A stretch of DNA of 64,000 bases from Chryseobacterium gwangjuense (GTDB lineage Bacteria > Bacteroidota > Bacteroidia > Flavobacteriales > Weeksellaceae): the NCBI RefSeq assembly GCF_021311115.1, contig NZ_JAJTNP010000003.1, positions 369,732 to 433,731 of the forward strand, in the 5' to 3' direction. The notes beneath the pieces were generated by a model. That model was given only the letters and a program-made list of their open reading frames with translations. It had not been told where the DNA came from and made no database searches. The position numbers and the translations under genes are program-made. Every line of letters starts with the position of its first letter. Position 1 is the stretch's first letter. This document shows positions 1-8,667 of the stretch, one piece after another.

Positions 1-691
1 AAATTACTTTTCTGTCGCTGTCGATATTGAAATATTTTCCGTCTCCGAGTGAAGCTCCGTTTTGCCAGAAAGTTTGGATACCTTCGTTTCTGTCACCACA
101 AAAGATGGTATTTGTATAGATGTTTTTTCTTTTTGCACTTGAAATCACTTCTTTATAATTAATCTTTCCTTGATCGAAAGACTCATTACCTGCAATATAG
201 ATTAGCTTCATGCTTTTTTCATTCCCATCCCAGTTCAGGTTCATGGTGGCATCACGAATTACAGCTCCGCAATATTCACTTCCACCATTGGTTCTTAAGG
301 CAAATAGCTTTTCAGAAATTAAATCTAAATCTTGAGTAAGCGGAGCAACTTGGCGGATGTAATTTTCATCCTGAAGACCATCATTTCCATATTCGTACAA
401 AGCAATTTCAATTTGAGGTGCTTTTCCGTTGTATTTCAGGGTGGTTAAAGTGTTGACAATATTCCAAAGTCTGGATTTTGCCTGATCGATCAATCCATCC
501 ATGCTGTTTGAAGTATCAAGAAGTAAAGCTACCTGAATTTTATTTTCTTTACTTGCCGATGTGGAACTTTGAGTGTCGTTCTGAACAATGGTGTGCTGTG
601 TAGGCTCTTTACATCCTTTTATTGAAGAAGTCTGAGCATTTAAAAAAGCAACTGTCCCAATTGTTAATGCTAAGGTTTTAATAGTTATCAT
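1..691 (-). CDS. VWA-domain exported protein (3' end outside window)
   Basis: Translating the minus strand from the ATG at 691 gives a hydrophobic N-terminus ending near 'FLNAQ', a probable signal peptide. A von Willebrand factor A domain follows. Its metal-ion-dependent adhesion site starts 'LLDTSNSMDG' (DxSxS type), and a later 'TNGGSEYCG' stretch fits the same fold. VWA domains bind proteins or other ligands through a divalent cation; the partner here is unknown. The reading frame stays open to position 1, so at least 230 residues are present and the C-terminus lies outside the window. The next gene upstream on the same strand is a SIMPL-domain protein ten bases away, so the two are probably co-transcribed. 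Confidence 0.8.
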   Translation of the reverse strand, partial: MITIKTLALTIGTVAFLNAQTSSIKGCKEPTQHTIVQNDTQSSTSASKENKIQVALLLDTSNSMDGLIDQAKSRLWNIVNTLTTLKYNGKAPQIEIALYEYGNDGLQDENYIRQVAPLTQDLDLISEKLFALRTNGGSEYCGAVIRDATMNLNWDGNEKSMKLIYIAGNESFDQGKINYKEVISSAKRKNIYTNTIFCGDRNEGIQTFWQNGASLGDGKYFNIDSDRKVI

Positions 692-701
692 GACTTTGTG
701 T

Positions 702-1376
702 TTAAAGAATTTCGTATTTTGTTTTGATGCTGTATTTCAGCTTAATGTTTTCGATATTTTCGAAAGAATAATCGATTCCTGCGTCTGCTGTTTCCAGTTG
801 CATATTGCTTACTCTTGCAGATTTATAAGCAACCGGAAGAATCGTGTCGCTGGTATAATCTTCAATTTCTACGATTTCAAGGGAAGCTCCGACTTTTTTA
901 CCCATGCTTTCCAATAAGTAACCCGCTTTTTCTTTAGCTGCCTTTAATGCATTAATTTTAACGGTTTTTCTAAAATCAGCGATTTGGGTATTTTTGATTT
1001 CAACGATGTTGATGCTGGTGATACACTTTTGATTCAGGTTTTCAAATAGATTTCCCATATCTGTTTTTTTGGTTACCTTAAATTGAAAACCTTTGGTAAA
1101 GCTTTTTTTGAGATAAATATTTTGATACATCGATTTGAATTTGATGTCCTCGTTTTTTACCCCATTGCTTTTTAAGATTTCAAATAATTTTTTTTCGTTG
1201 GAGGCAAGATCATTTTTGTTATCGCCTTTTATTCCGATGCTGAAAATGATTTCATCCGGCTCCACTTCCATTTCTGCAACTCCGGTTACTTCAATGGCAT
1301 TTTTCTTTACTTCCTGCGCATTGGCAAAACTGGTTAACGTAAAGAATCCGATCAATAAAAAATGTTTAAGTTTCAT
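702..1376 (-). CDS. SIMPL-domain (DUF541) periplasmic protein
   Basis: 224 residues with a clear signal peptide ('FANAQ' cleavage region), then the start of a SIMPL/DUF541 domain ('IEVTGVAEMEVEPDEIIFSI'), a pattern typical of this family. SIMPL proteins are exported and associated with stress responses or signalling in several bacteria; no enzymatic activity is established. The gene precedes the VWA gene by 10 bp on the same strand, suggesting an operon. A LytTR-type direct repeat (1436-1466) lies 60 bp upstream of the ATG, and a TAnnTTTG-like box (one mismatch) sits at 1401-1408, so control by the nearby response regulator is plausible but inferred. Confidence 0.85.
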   Translation of the reverse strand: MKLKHFLLIGFFTLTSFANAQEVKKNAIEVTGVAEMEVEPDEIIFSIGIKGDNKNDLASNEKKLFEILKSNGVKNEDIKFKSMYQNIYLKKSFTKGFQFKVTKKTDMGNLFENLNQKCITSINIVEIKNTQIADFRKTVKINALKAAKEKAGYLLESMGKKVGASLEIVEIEDYTSDTILPVAYKSARVSNMQLETADAGIDYSFENIENIKLKYSIKTKYEIL

Positions 1377-1435
1377 AATTTCCTGTTTAAATTTCTAAAG
1401 TAAAATTACGCTGAACAGAAACTGAAATTGAGTAA

Positions 1436-1466
1436 ACTTGGTGAACTGAGGTTTTCACTTGGTGGA
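1436..1466. promoter_or_regulatory. Putative LytTR-type operator, copy 1
   Basis: Two direct copies of ACTTGGTG start at 1436 and 1457, exactly 21 bp apart, separated by a conserved AGGTTTTC-containing spacer. Two roughly 9-bp direct repeats on the same helix face are the standard binding geometry of LytTR regulators. The site is 60 bp upstream of the SIMPL gene start, and 28 bp separate it from a minus-strand -7-like box (TAATTTTA, 1408-1401). Matching copies occur at 3285 and 5197. Confidence 0.6.
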
Positions 1467-1488
1467 AGAAATATAATGATGTTTATTA

Positions 1489-2637
1489 TTAATCTACCAA
1501 AATATGAAACCGGTCTTGTAATGCATTCATTCCTTTACTGTCAACAGGTTTAGCCTTTATCATTTGGTTATTAAAAGAAAAAATAATAGCATTGTCTTTC
1601 TGATCTTTTACTAATAAATGTTTTGAAATATTGTGTTGGTTGTCTTCAATAATAATTTGGCCGTCAAAAGAAAGATCATAGTGAAAGGAAGTCATCTTTT
1701 CGGAAGACTTTTCCATGAAGATCAGATAATGATCTTTATGAAAGAATATATATTGATAGGGACTACTTGATGAAACGATTTCATAGGCTCCTGCTAAACG
1801 TAATGAATTTTTGTCTTCCGCTTCAAAATCGTTACTGAAGTAGGGGATTAGTATGTTGATAAATATAGTTCCTAAAATCAGAACCTTTAAAAAAGTTTTA
1901 TAGGGTAAAAATAAAGGTTGGTCAAAAAAAGTTTTATTCCGAAGATCAATAATTTTAAGAATAAGTTCCCATCCGTTTCTTCTGACAAGAAAAATACTCA
2001 TGAGAAGTAAGATGAATGAAAAGAATTTCACGGAAATATCAAAACTGATATTGATGATAAATATTTGAGTAAAACAAATGATTGCCAATAACAATCCGAA
2101 CAGTTGAAAACGTCTGAACAACATTAAAATGCCCGAAAATAATTCAACAGAACCTATGATTGTATTATAAATCTTGGATGTTCCTATTGCGCTCCAAAAA
2201 AGAATATCTTTATCTAAATTACCCAGTCTTGTAAACAAAATATTAGATTCGGGCTCCGGAAATTGGGTTTTAAAAATCTTATCAATACCATATTTTATGA
2301 GAATAACAGAAATATATAACATGCATATATATTCTGCTATCCACAAAAAATAATTTGTCCATTTTTTCCTGATCAACAAACTGAAAATAATGGAAGTGAA
2401 GACTAAAATAATAAGCAAGATCAGCATCGAATAACTATCCGAGCTGTAATCTATTCTTACATACTTTTTATTGAAAATAGTCGTCAGAATAAATTCCGTA
2501 ATATTTCCAAAAATAAATTGAGTGAATTTCAGCTGAAATTCATTTAAAAAATTCAACGGAAAAAAAAGAATAAACTGAAGAAAAAAAGCACCGGTAAAAA
2601 TAGAGATCTTTCTTATGATAAATGATTGAGCGTACAC
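1489..2637 (-). CDS. DoxX-like multi-pass membrane protein
   Basis: 382 residues. The first two thirds hold about six or seven hydrophobic segments. The central part ('KYGIDKIF', then 'SVELFSGILMLF' and two further helices) resembles DoxX-type four-helix membrane proteins. The last 130 residues or so are hydrophilic and follow a transmembrane segment, so they probably form a small extracytoplasmic beta-rich domain. The function is unknown. It starts 13 bp after the stop of the preceding gene on the same strand (2650-3225), so both are probably read from the promoter near 3250. The DoxX assignment rests on pattern only. Confidence 0.65.
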   Translation of the reverse strand: MYAQSFIIRKISIFTGAFFLQFILFFPLNFLNEFQLKFTQFIFGNITEFILTTIFNKKYVRIDYSSDSYSMLILLIILVFTSIIFSLLIRKKWTNYFLWIAEYICMLYISVILIKYGIDKIFKTQFPEPESNILFTRLGNLDKDILFWSAIGTSKIYNTIIGSVELFSGILMLFRRFQLFGLLLAIICFTQIFIINISFDISVKFFSFILLLMSIFLVRRNGWELILKIIDLRNKTFFDQPLFLPYKTFLKVLILGTIFINILIPYFSNDFEAEDKNSLRLAGAYEIVSSSSPYQYIFFHKDHYLIFMEKSSEKMTSFHYDLSFDGQIIIEDNQHNISKHLLVKDQKDNAIIFSFNNQMIKAKPVDSKGMNALQDRFHILVD

Positions 2638-2649
2638 AATGATGATTTT

Positions 2650-3225
2650 TTATCGAGACTTTCTATAGGTGAAAACAAATGCTAATACAGCAATGCTTAG
2701 AACAAAATAGTACAGCATTTTCGCTCTTAAATTCAGACCTTTTATCTCTGCGGTTTTTACTGTTTTTTTAGCAGAAATCGGTCGGTATTGTTTCGTTTTT
2801 TGGTCATATTTAAGGAAAACGGTACTGTCGATATTATTCTGAAAATGATAATTTTTCCTGAGTACATTTTTTACACTGTCTATATTCTGGCTGGAAAAAA
2901 CGGCATGGTTGTACACCGTATCCCTTCCCGGTTTCCATTTTTTGGAGAATGGGGTTATTTCGCTCTTACAAAATACTGAAGTTACGATCACACTCTTATG
3001 ATCATCAATGATAATTACACTGTCTAATTTTGAATTGATAATATAGGGTTCCGGCCTTATTCCAAGATTGGAATAATTGGTATTATAGCTGTCTTCTACA
3101 ATACTTTTTTCAAAGTATTCCATATTTCCGCTATGACTTTTATATGAAATTAACTTGGTTTGAGATAGTAGATTGCCACTCAAAACCAATACTCCGAATC
3201 GGATGAAAAGAGATAGATTTTTCAT
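2650..3225 (-). CDS. Small secreted or membrane-anchored protein, unknown
   Basis: I place the start at the ATG at 3225, giving 'MKNLSLFIRFGVLVLSGNLL', a typical signal peptide; the frame is open further upstream, but only through the promoter region. The mature part is about 150 hydrophilic residues with no domain I recognise. A transmembrane segment near the C-terminus ('YYFVLSIAVLAFVF') is followed by a short basic tail, giving a type I topology with a soluble domain outside the cytoplasmic membrane. It is the first gene of a likely two-gene unit with the DoxX-like gene. A putative LytTR operator (3285-3315) and a TAAGTTTG -7 box (3257-3250) lie directly upstream. Confidence 0.65.
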   Translation of the reverse strand: MKNLSLFIRFGVLVLSGNLLSQTKLISYKSHSGNMEYFEKSIVEDSYNTNYSNLGIRPEPYIINSKLDSVIIIDDHKSVIVTSVFCKSEITPFSKKWKPGRDTVYNHAVFSSQNIDSVKNVLRKNYHFQNNIDSTVFLKYDQKTKQYRPISAKKTVKTAEIKGLNLRAKMLYYFVLSIAVLAFVFTYRKSR

Positions 3226-3284
3226 AAGTAGTAAGATTAAATTAGGGCACAAACTTAGCATCATAGCCAAAAGCTGAAACGGGA

Positions 3285-3315
3285 ACTTGGTGAACAGAGG
3301 TTTTCACTTGGTAAG
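3285..3315. promoter_or_regulatory. Putative LytTR-type operator, copy 2, with -7 box
   Basis: ACTTGGTG at 3285 and ACTTGGTA at 3306 are 21 bp apart, with the same spacer as copy 1. On the minus strand a perfect TAnnTTTG box (TAAGTTTG, 3257-3250) lies 28 bp from the site, and the ATG of the downstream gene is at 3225. The -33 position reads TTT rather than TTG, as would fit an activator-dependent promoter. The geometry matches copy 1: 60 bp to the start codon, 28 bp to the -7 box. Confidence 0.65.
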
Positions 3316-3371
3316 CACAAAAAAAGACAACTCCGAAAGAATTGTCTATAATTTTTTATAAAGAAAAATGG

Positions 3372-5123
3372 TTATGGTAAAAAATAAACTTTGATAATTT
3401 TGCCATCTTTAATTTCATAAATCGCTGTAGCTTCTACTTTTTGCCCTTTTCTCATGCCCGAAACGTTTTCCTGATCGATTACAAAATTACCATTTACAAT
3501 TCTGTTTTTAATTTCACAGTGGAGTTCAGGCAATCTTTTAAACATGTCAGTGTAGCTGGTTCTCATCGCTTCTTTACCTTTGCTGATGAGCTGGTTGGGG
3601 AACATATACAATTCTATATCCTCTGAATATGGCTCCAAGAAAGCATCAATATTTCTTACATTATAGCCGTTCACTTGTTTTTGAACCAACATTTCCGGAG
3701 TTTCTTTGATGGTTTTTTCAAAATCTATTGCTTCTCCGTTCTTGAAGACAAGATTTACTTCAGTAAGATGCTCGATATTCTCCACTGGATTTGAATCCAA
3801 TAAAACCAAATCAGCAATTTTCCCTGTGGAAACACTTCCTGAAATATTTTCTTTATTGAAAATTTTTGCAGGATTAATCGTTGCAGACTGTAAAACCTGC
3901 CAATTGCTCATACCGCTTTTTTTCATGGCATTCAGTTCAGAAATAAAAGAAGTTGCGTGTTGAGTTCCGATATTTCCTGCATCTGTTCCTGCTACAATGG
4001 TTACACTTCCGTCTGATAATTTTTTCAGATTAATGGTTTGTATTGAATCTTTTTTTGAAATATAGACATCCATTTGTGGCAGATTAAATCTTGTTTTTAA
4101 TCTTTTTACAATCGCAGAATCCGAAGAATCTGACAAATGTCTCAAATCTTGAATAGAGCCAATTGCTTCAGGATTCGAATTGTTGAGTTCGAAAGTATTG
4201 TAATGATTTTTTTGACCATAAGTTTTGTAATAATTACCTGCAACAGTTAAAGTAGGATTTAAAATGACTTTTTTTGATTTTAATAATTTGACAAAGCTAT
4301 CCGGAACGATTTCATCCTCAATGTTATGTACAAGAAAATCTGCGCCGTTTTCTACTGCAATTTGTGCTGTGATTCTTTCTGTAGCATGTACTGCGACTTT
4401 CAGATTGTTTTTATGAGCTTCATCAATAGCGGTTTTTACAATTGCTTCATATTTTCTGGCATTTGTTTCTAGATCTTTTTTGTCGCCACTTACAATGTAC
4501 CATATTTTTATAAAATCAGGGTTGTATGGAAGCTGCTCCTGAATCATTTTCTTAGCCTCTTCTGCTGTTAAAACTAATTTGAAAGGTTCGTCTTTGCCAC
4601 GATTTTTAAAAACTTCAGGTTCATAGGTTGTCAAAAGAGGTCCTGTCATATAAACCGTTGGTAAGTTTGCTTTTTGAAGCGAATTTTTTTGAGATAAAAA
4701 GTTATAAGTTGCTCCTACATCAATTACAGAAGTAATTCCCAATTTTAAATAACGATTCAGAAAGTCTTCCATATTTTGATGAACCCAGGAAATTTCTTTT
4801 TCGTACGACATCTGATTTCTTAAATCTAAGGCATCCGGTCTGGTATATAAACCTCCGCTTTGAAAAAAATGGATATGAGAATCTGTCATTCCTGGAATTA
4901 GAAATTTTCCTTCGCCATTAATGATTTTAGCATGATTAGGAATTTTTATTTTCTTTGAAGGCTTAATTTCTGTGATAATTTCCTTTGTAAGTACTACGGT
5001 TTGGTTTGGAATGAGCTTTTGGGTGATAACATCTACAACGGTAACATTATGAATATAAGTTTGTGAATAAAATTGGGTGATTACAAAACACAACAGGAAG
5101 GTGATAGAAACTTTCTTTTTCAT
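3372..5123 (-). CDS. Secreted amidohydrolase with C-terminal SnoaL-like domain
   Basis: 583 residues. Signal peptide to about residue 20 ('FVITQFYSQ'). The amidohydrolase fold then shows the metal-binding HxH of strand 1 ('DSHIHFF'), a lysine-containing strand ('PDFIKIWY'), histidines in 'VAVHATE' and 'LVHNIEDE', and the aspartate in 'VAGTDAGN'. About 120 C-terminal residues after 'NGEAIDFEKT' look like an NTF2/SnoaL-type accessory domain. It is therefore a metal-dependent hydrolase of an amide or ester bond in the periplasm or outside; the substrate is unknown. It diverges from the histidine kinase gene. On the minus strand a perfect -7 box (TATCTTTG, 5154-5147) lies 43 bp from the LytTR-type repeat, so it may belong to that regulon. 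Confidence 0.85.
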   Translation of the reverse strand: MKKKVSITFLLCFVITQFYSQTYIHNVTVVDVITQKLIPNQTVVLTKEIITEIKPSKKIKIPNHAKIINGEGKFLIPGMTDSHIHFFQSGGLYTRPDALDLRNQMSYEKEISWVHQNMEDFLNRYLKLGITSVIDVGATYNFLSQKNSLQKANLPTVYMTGPLLTTYEPEVFKNRGKDEPFKLVLTAEEAKKMIQEQLPYNPDFIKIWYIVSGDKKDLETNARKYEAIVKTAIDEAHKNNLKVAVHATERITAQIAVENGADFLVHNIEDEIVPDSFVKLLKSKKVILNPTLTVAGNYYKTYGQKNHYNTFELNNSNPEAIGSIQDLRHLSDSSDSAIVKRLKTRFNLPQMDVYISKKDSIQTINLKKLSDGSVTIVAGTDAGNIGTQHATSFISELNAMKKSGMSNWQVLQSATINPAKIFNKENISGSVSTGKIADLVLLDSNPVENIEHLTEVNLVFKNGEAIDFEKTIKETPEMLVQKQVNGYNVRNIDAFLEPYSEDIELYMFPNQLISKGKEAMRTSYTDMFKRLPELHCEIKNRIVNGNFVIDQENVSGMRKGQKVEATAIYEIKDGKIIKVYFLP

Positions 5124-5196
5124 TTATTTCATGATTGATTAGGCTTCAAAGATAAAAAAGTAATTTTTAGAACGGAATTAAAATTTTTTATTTCAA

Positions 5197-5227
5197 ACTT
5201 GGTAAAGCTTGCTTTTCACTTGGTGAA
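5197..5227. promoter_or_regulatory. Putative LytTR-type operator, copy 3, in a divergent promoter
   Basis: ACTTGGTA at 5197 and ACTTGGTG at 5218 are again exactly 21 bp apart. The site sits in the 144-bp gap between the amidohydrolase (start 5123, minus) and the histidine kinase (start 5268, plus). It ends a few bases upstream of the kinase promoter's -33 element at 5234, the usual place for an activator. The kinase and its LytTR partner are encoded immediately downstream, so autoregulation is the simplest reading. Confidence 0.6.
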
Positions 5228-5233
5228 TAGTTG

Positions 5234-5263
5234 TTGGGCAAATTATATATATGTATATCTTTG
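5234..5263 (+). promoter_or_regulatory. Promoter of the histidine kinase gene
   Basis: TTG (5234-5236), exactly 19 bp, then TATCTTTG (5256-5263): a perfect match to the Bacteroidota -33/-7 consensus. The ATG at 5268 is so close that the transcript would be leaderless or nearly so. Confidence 0.65.
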
Positions 5264-5267
5264 TTTT

Positions 5268-7049
5268 ATGAAAATGTTTCGATTTTTTATCGCTTTTTTA
5301 CTAATGATTTTTGGGAGTGCAATGTATTCTCAAACAACGAATGTTGCTCAGGAAGTTCAGACACAAAGTAAAAAACTGAAAAAAGCAGTGGATAGAAAAG
5401 ATGAAGCTGCACAGGCAGATTCTTACTACAATATTGCTGAAAGCTTTTTCAATGACGGGAATTTTTCAAAAAGTGAAGAATATTACATAAAATCTAAAAA
5501 TATTTATGAAAAGCTTAATGACAAACCCAATATTGAAAAAGTAAGCAGAAAACTGGCCCAGTCACAGGAAAAGCAAAAGAAAATTAACATTGCAATTAGT
5601 AATTACAACAGAGCTGCGGAAGTAAGTGAATCTAAAAAGAAAGAAGTTAATTCCAATGATGTAGCAAGACTTTCTACAAATTCTCCGGAGGCAAAACAAG
5701 AAGCGATCCAGAATAATATCCAGATCAGCGAAAAGGAGAAAGATAAAGGAGATCTAGCAGCAAGTTACAGCCAGATGGCAGATGTGAATATTGAACAGAA
5801 AAATATTCCGAAAGCCGAAGAAAATCTGAATAACGCTTATAAAGCTTCCAGACAGGCTGCTCCACAACAAGCGTTGGAAATTAGTCAAAAACTGACCGAT
5901 TTTTATGTCGAAAATAAAAAATTCGACAAAGCTATTGAAGCTAAAAAAGAAGTTTTAAAAGAAGCTTTTGTAAAAGATAATTCTCAGGAAAAAGTGAATC
6001 AGATTCAGGAGCTTGCCGATATCTATATCAAAAAGAATGATACTGAAGAAGCCATTAATCTCTTAAAAAAATCCTACGGAATTGCTCTTGAAAAAGGACA
6101 TACTCTGGAAGCTCAAAAAAGTGTTAAAAAATTAGACAGTCTTTATAATGTGTCCGAAAATACGGAGGCTTCAGTACAATTATATCGTGATTTTCTCGGG
6201 AAATTACCCGATTTGGTGTCAAAGGACAGAAGTTTAGTAGATAACAAAATTCTGGAAGATACAGAACAGAGAATTGCTCAGTTAGAAAAAGAAAGAGAAT
6301 TAAAAGATGAGCTGATCCGTAAAAAAAATGTTTTCAATTATAGTTTGATCGGGGTTTTGTTGGTTCTGACAGGTTTAATTATTTTCATTTTTAGAACCCT
6401 GAAAAAAGTTCAGGTCAAAAACAAAAAAATTGCCTTACAGTCGCTTCGTCGCGAGATGAATCCACATTTTATATTTAACAGTTTAAATTCTGTGAACCAT
6501 TTTATAGCGACCAATAATGAATTGGAAGCCAATCAGTATTTAACCAAATTTTCAAAGCTGATGCGTGGTGTAATGGAAAATTCAACCGAAGATTTTATTC
6601 CGTTTCAGCAGGAATTGGATTTGCTTCAAAATTATTTGGCATTGGAAAAAACGCGTTTTGCAGATAAATTCGATTTTGAAATTGATGTTGATGAAAGCCT
6701 GAATACCCAAAGTCTGAAAGTTCCCGGAATGCTTGTACAACCATTTTTGGAAAATGCAGTTTGGCACGGATTGCGTTACAGAGATAGTAAAGGATTTTTA
6801 AAACTGAGCTTCAAAAAAGAAAGTGAATATTTAAAAATTATCATCGAAGACAACGGAATCGGTATTGAAGAAAGTAAAAAACAAAAAACAGAGCATCAAA
6901 AAAATCGGGAAGGTCGCGGAATGAAAAATACCCTGGAAAGAATAGCTCTGCTGAATGATTTGTATGACCAGAACATTCAATGTAAAATCACAGATAAAAA
7001 CCACGAACAGGGAGTTTTTGTCGAAATCATGTATAAACTGATTAATTAA
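5268..7049 (+). CDS. TPR-containing LytS-type sensor histidine kinase
   Basis: I choose the ATG at 5268 (593 residues) because it begins a good signal peptide ('MKMFRFFIAFLLMIFG') and follows the promoter at 5234-5263. An extracytoplasmic region of about 330 residues, rich in alanine, lysine and glutamate, has tetratricopeptide-like helix pairs. A coiled coil and one transmembrane helix follow (about 357-376). The His_kinase (PF06580-type) domain has the phospho-acceptor His400 in 'REMNPHFIFNSLN', and a HATPase domain shows the N-box 'ENAVWHGLRY' and 'EDNGIGI'. It should autophosphorylate and transfer phosphate to the LytTR regulator encoded 66 bp downstream. The signal sensed is unknown. Confidence 0.93.
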   Translation: MKMFRFFIAFLLMIFGSAMYSQTTNVAQEVQTQSKKLKKAVDRKDEAAQADSYYNIAESFFNDGNFSKSEEYYIKSKNIYEKLNDKPNIEKVSRKLAQSQEKQKKINIAISNYNRAAEVSESKKKEVNSNDVARLSTNSPEAKQEAIQNNIQISEKEKDKGDLAASYSQMADVNIEQKNIPKAEENLNNAYKASRQAAPQQALEISQKLTDFYVENKKFDKAIEAKKEVLKEAFVKDNSQEKVNQIQELADIYIKKNDTEEAINLLKKSYGIALEKGHTLEAQKSVKKLDSLYNVSENTEASVQLYRDFLGKLPDLVSKDRSLVDNKILEDTEQRIAQLEKERELKDELIRKKNVFNYSLIGVLLVLTGLIIFIFRTLKKVQVKNKKIALQSLRREMNPHFIFNSLNSVNHFIATNNELEANQYLTKFSKLMRGVMENSTEDFIPFQQELDLLQNYLALEKTRFADKFDFEIDVDESLNTQSLKVPGMLVQPFLENAVWHGLRYRDSKGFLKLSFKKESEYLKIIIEDNGIGIEESKKQKTEHQKNREGRGMKNTLERIALLNDLYDQNIQCKITDKNHEQGVFVEIMYKLIN

Positions 7050-7115
7050 TAATTACCAATAAATTTTCAGTAAACAATCTGCAACCTAAAAGCTACCACC
7101 TAAAACCTGAAAAAT

Positions 7116-7850
7116 ATGAAAATAAAAGCCGTAATCGTAGACGATGAAATCATTGCGAGAGATGTTTTGAGGAATTATCTTACAAAATACTGTCCGCAGG
7201 TTGAGATTTTGGGTGAAGCGGAAAATATTAAAGAAGCCGTTCCCTTGATTGCAGAAAAGCAGCCACAATTGGTTTTTCTGGATGTGGAAATGCCTTTCGG
7301 AAATGCTTTTGATGTATTGGAAGCGACGAAGGAATTTTCTTATGAAACCATTTTCATTACGGCGTTTTCACAATATTCTTTACAGGCTTTGAATAAATCT
7401 GCGAGCTATTATATTCTGAAGCCTATCGACATTCAGGAATTAATTGTAGCAGTAAATAAAGTGGCCGAAAGTCTGGAAAGTAAAGAAGAACTCAATAGAA
7501 ATAAAATTCTTCTCGAAAATTTAAAATTAAAACCCGAAAAGCAGCAACTTATACTTCCAACCTTACAGGGTTTTGATGTGGTGAAAACCGAAGATATTGT
7601 CAGGCTTCAGGCAGATGGAAACTTCACACAGGTTTATCTGACAGACGGTTCGAAGAAAATGGTCTGTCGATTTTTAAAACATTTCGATGATTTGCTGGAA
7701 AACCCTTTTGTGAGAGTGCATCGTTCGCATATCATTAATACCAGTTTTGTAAAATCGTATCATAAAAGCGGAACTGCAACACTTTCAGACGAAACCGAAA
7801 TTGAAGTTTCGGGAAGTTTTAAAGATAATTTTCTGAAAGTTTTTTCATAA
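7116..7850 (+). CDS. LytTR-family response regulator
   Basis: 244 residues. The N-terminal receiver domain has the acidic pair in 'VIVDDE', the phospho-acceptor Asp56 in 'LVFLDVEMP' and the conserved Lys102 in 'YILKPID'. The C-terminal LytTR DNA-binding domain (about 145-244) shows 'ADGNFTQVYL' and 'FVRVHRSHIIN', hallmarks of the family. LytTR domains bind pairs of roughly 9-bp direct repeats about two helical turns apart. Exactly such pairs occur at 1436, 3285 and 5197 upstream of neighbouring genes, making this regulator their best candidate. It is co-transcribed with the kinase gene. Confidence 0.95.
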   Translation: MKIKAVIVDDEIIARDVLRNYLTKYCPQVEILGEAENIKEAVPLIAEKQPQLVFLDVEMPFGNAFDVLEATKEFSYETIFITAFSQYSLQALNKSASYYILKPIDIQELIVAVNKVAESLESKEELNRNKILLENLKLKPEKQQLILPTLQGFDVVKTEDIVRLQADGNFTQVYLTDGSKKMVCRFLKHFDDLLENPFVRVHRSHIINTSFVKSYHKSGTATLSDETEIEVSGSFKDNFLKVFS

Positions 7851-7892
7851 TTTTTTTCAACTTTTTTCCTTGGAATCTCAGTTAAGTGAAAC

Positions 7893-7946
7893 GCCTTTGC
7901 GACTCAAAACGATTAATAATTAAAAACATCTTTGCGCCTTTGCGTT
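7893..7946. repeat. Short intergenic repeat with GCCTTTGCG motifs
   Basis: The 175-bp gap after the regulator gene holds GCCTTTGCG at 7893 and TTTGCGCCTTTGCGTT at 7931-7946. Such CTTTGCG-rich strings look like dispersed intergenic repeats. No function can be assigned. Confidence 0.35.
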
Positions 7947-8025
7947 AAAAATAAAAGTCATTCAATTAAAATTCGTAAGGCATCATTTTTGGACTTTTCA
8001 TGATAACCCACACAAATATTGTATT

Positions 8026-8565
8026 ATGAAAACTCTTCAAAAAATTGCCATTCCGGTTTCTATAGGTATTTTGGGCTTTATGATATTTAAATCATGTTCC
8101 GTAGGAATTCCTAAAGGAGCGACTGCCGTGAAAAACTTTAATGCAGATAGATACCTCGGAAAATGGTATGAAATTGCCCGTTTCGATTACAAATTCGAGA
8201 AAGATATGGATAATGTGACGGCAATTTATTCTCAAAATCCAAACGGAACCATTCGTGTAGATAATAAAGGGTACAATTACGTTAAAAAAGAATGGAAAGA
8301 ATCTATAGGAGAAGCAAAATTTGTGAAAGATAAAAATGAAGCCCGATTGAAAGTCTCATTTTTTAAGCCAATTTGGGCCGGCTATAATGTTATTGATATT
8401 GATGAAAACTATCAATATGCTTTAGTTGCCGGAAACAGTCTAAAATACCTCTGGATTCTCTCCAGAGTAAAAGATATTCCTGAAAGTATCCGACAAAGAT
8501 TCTTAGAAAAAGCTAAAAAAATTGGTTATAATACTGACGAATTAATCTGGGTAAAGCATACTTAA
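8026..8565 (+). CDS. Lipocalin family lipoprotein (Blc-like)
   Basis: 179 residues. The N-terminus is hydrophobic with a lipobox-like 'IFKSC', so it is probably lipid-anchored. The lipocalin signature GxW appears in 'LGKWYEIARFDYKFE', followed by alternating strands and the conserved 'YLWILSR' near the end. Bacterial Blc-type lipocalins are outer-membrane lipoproteins that bind lipids or other hydrophobic ligands and help maintain the envelope. The length is normal. The gene stands alone, followed by dispersed repeats at 8579-8754. Confidence 0.93.
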   Translation: MKTLQKIAIPVSIGILGFMIFKSCSVGIPKGATAVKNFNADRYLGKWYEIARFDYKFEKDMDNVTAIYSQNPNGTIRVDNKGYNYVKKEWKESIGEAKFVKDKNEARLKVSFFKPIWAGYNVIDIDENYQYALVAGNSLKYLWILSRVKDIPESIRQRFLEKAKKIGYNTDELIWVKHT

Positions 8566-8578
8566 TCATTATAAAAAA

Positions 8579-8632
8579 TTCCCCTTCTCTGAAGGGGTGG
8601 ATTTTTGCGAAAGCAAAAAGACGGGGTAGTTT
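8579..8632. repeat. Dispersed intergenic repeat (copy A)
   Basis: The sequence includes TCTGAAGGGGTGG followed by a small hairpin (TTTTTGC/GCAAAAA) and GACGGGGTAGTT. A second copy with the same ends and a different middle lies at 23845-23900. Both are intergenic and at the 3' ends of genes. Confidence 0.6.
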
Positions 8633-8667
8633 CATGAGACTGTAAAAACAAATCAATTCATACATTT

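Noticed and set aside
7851-8025. A fourth LytTR operator downstream of the regulator gene
   Set aside because: No ACTTGGT pair with 21-bp spacing is present there.
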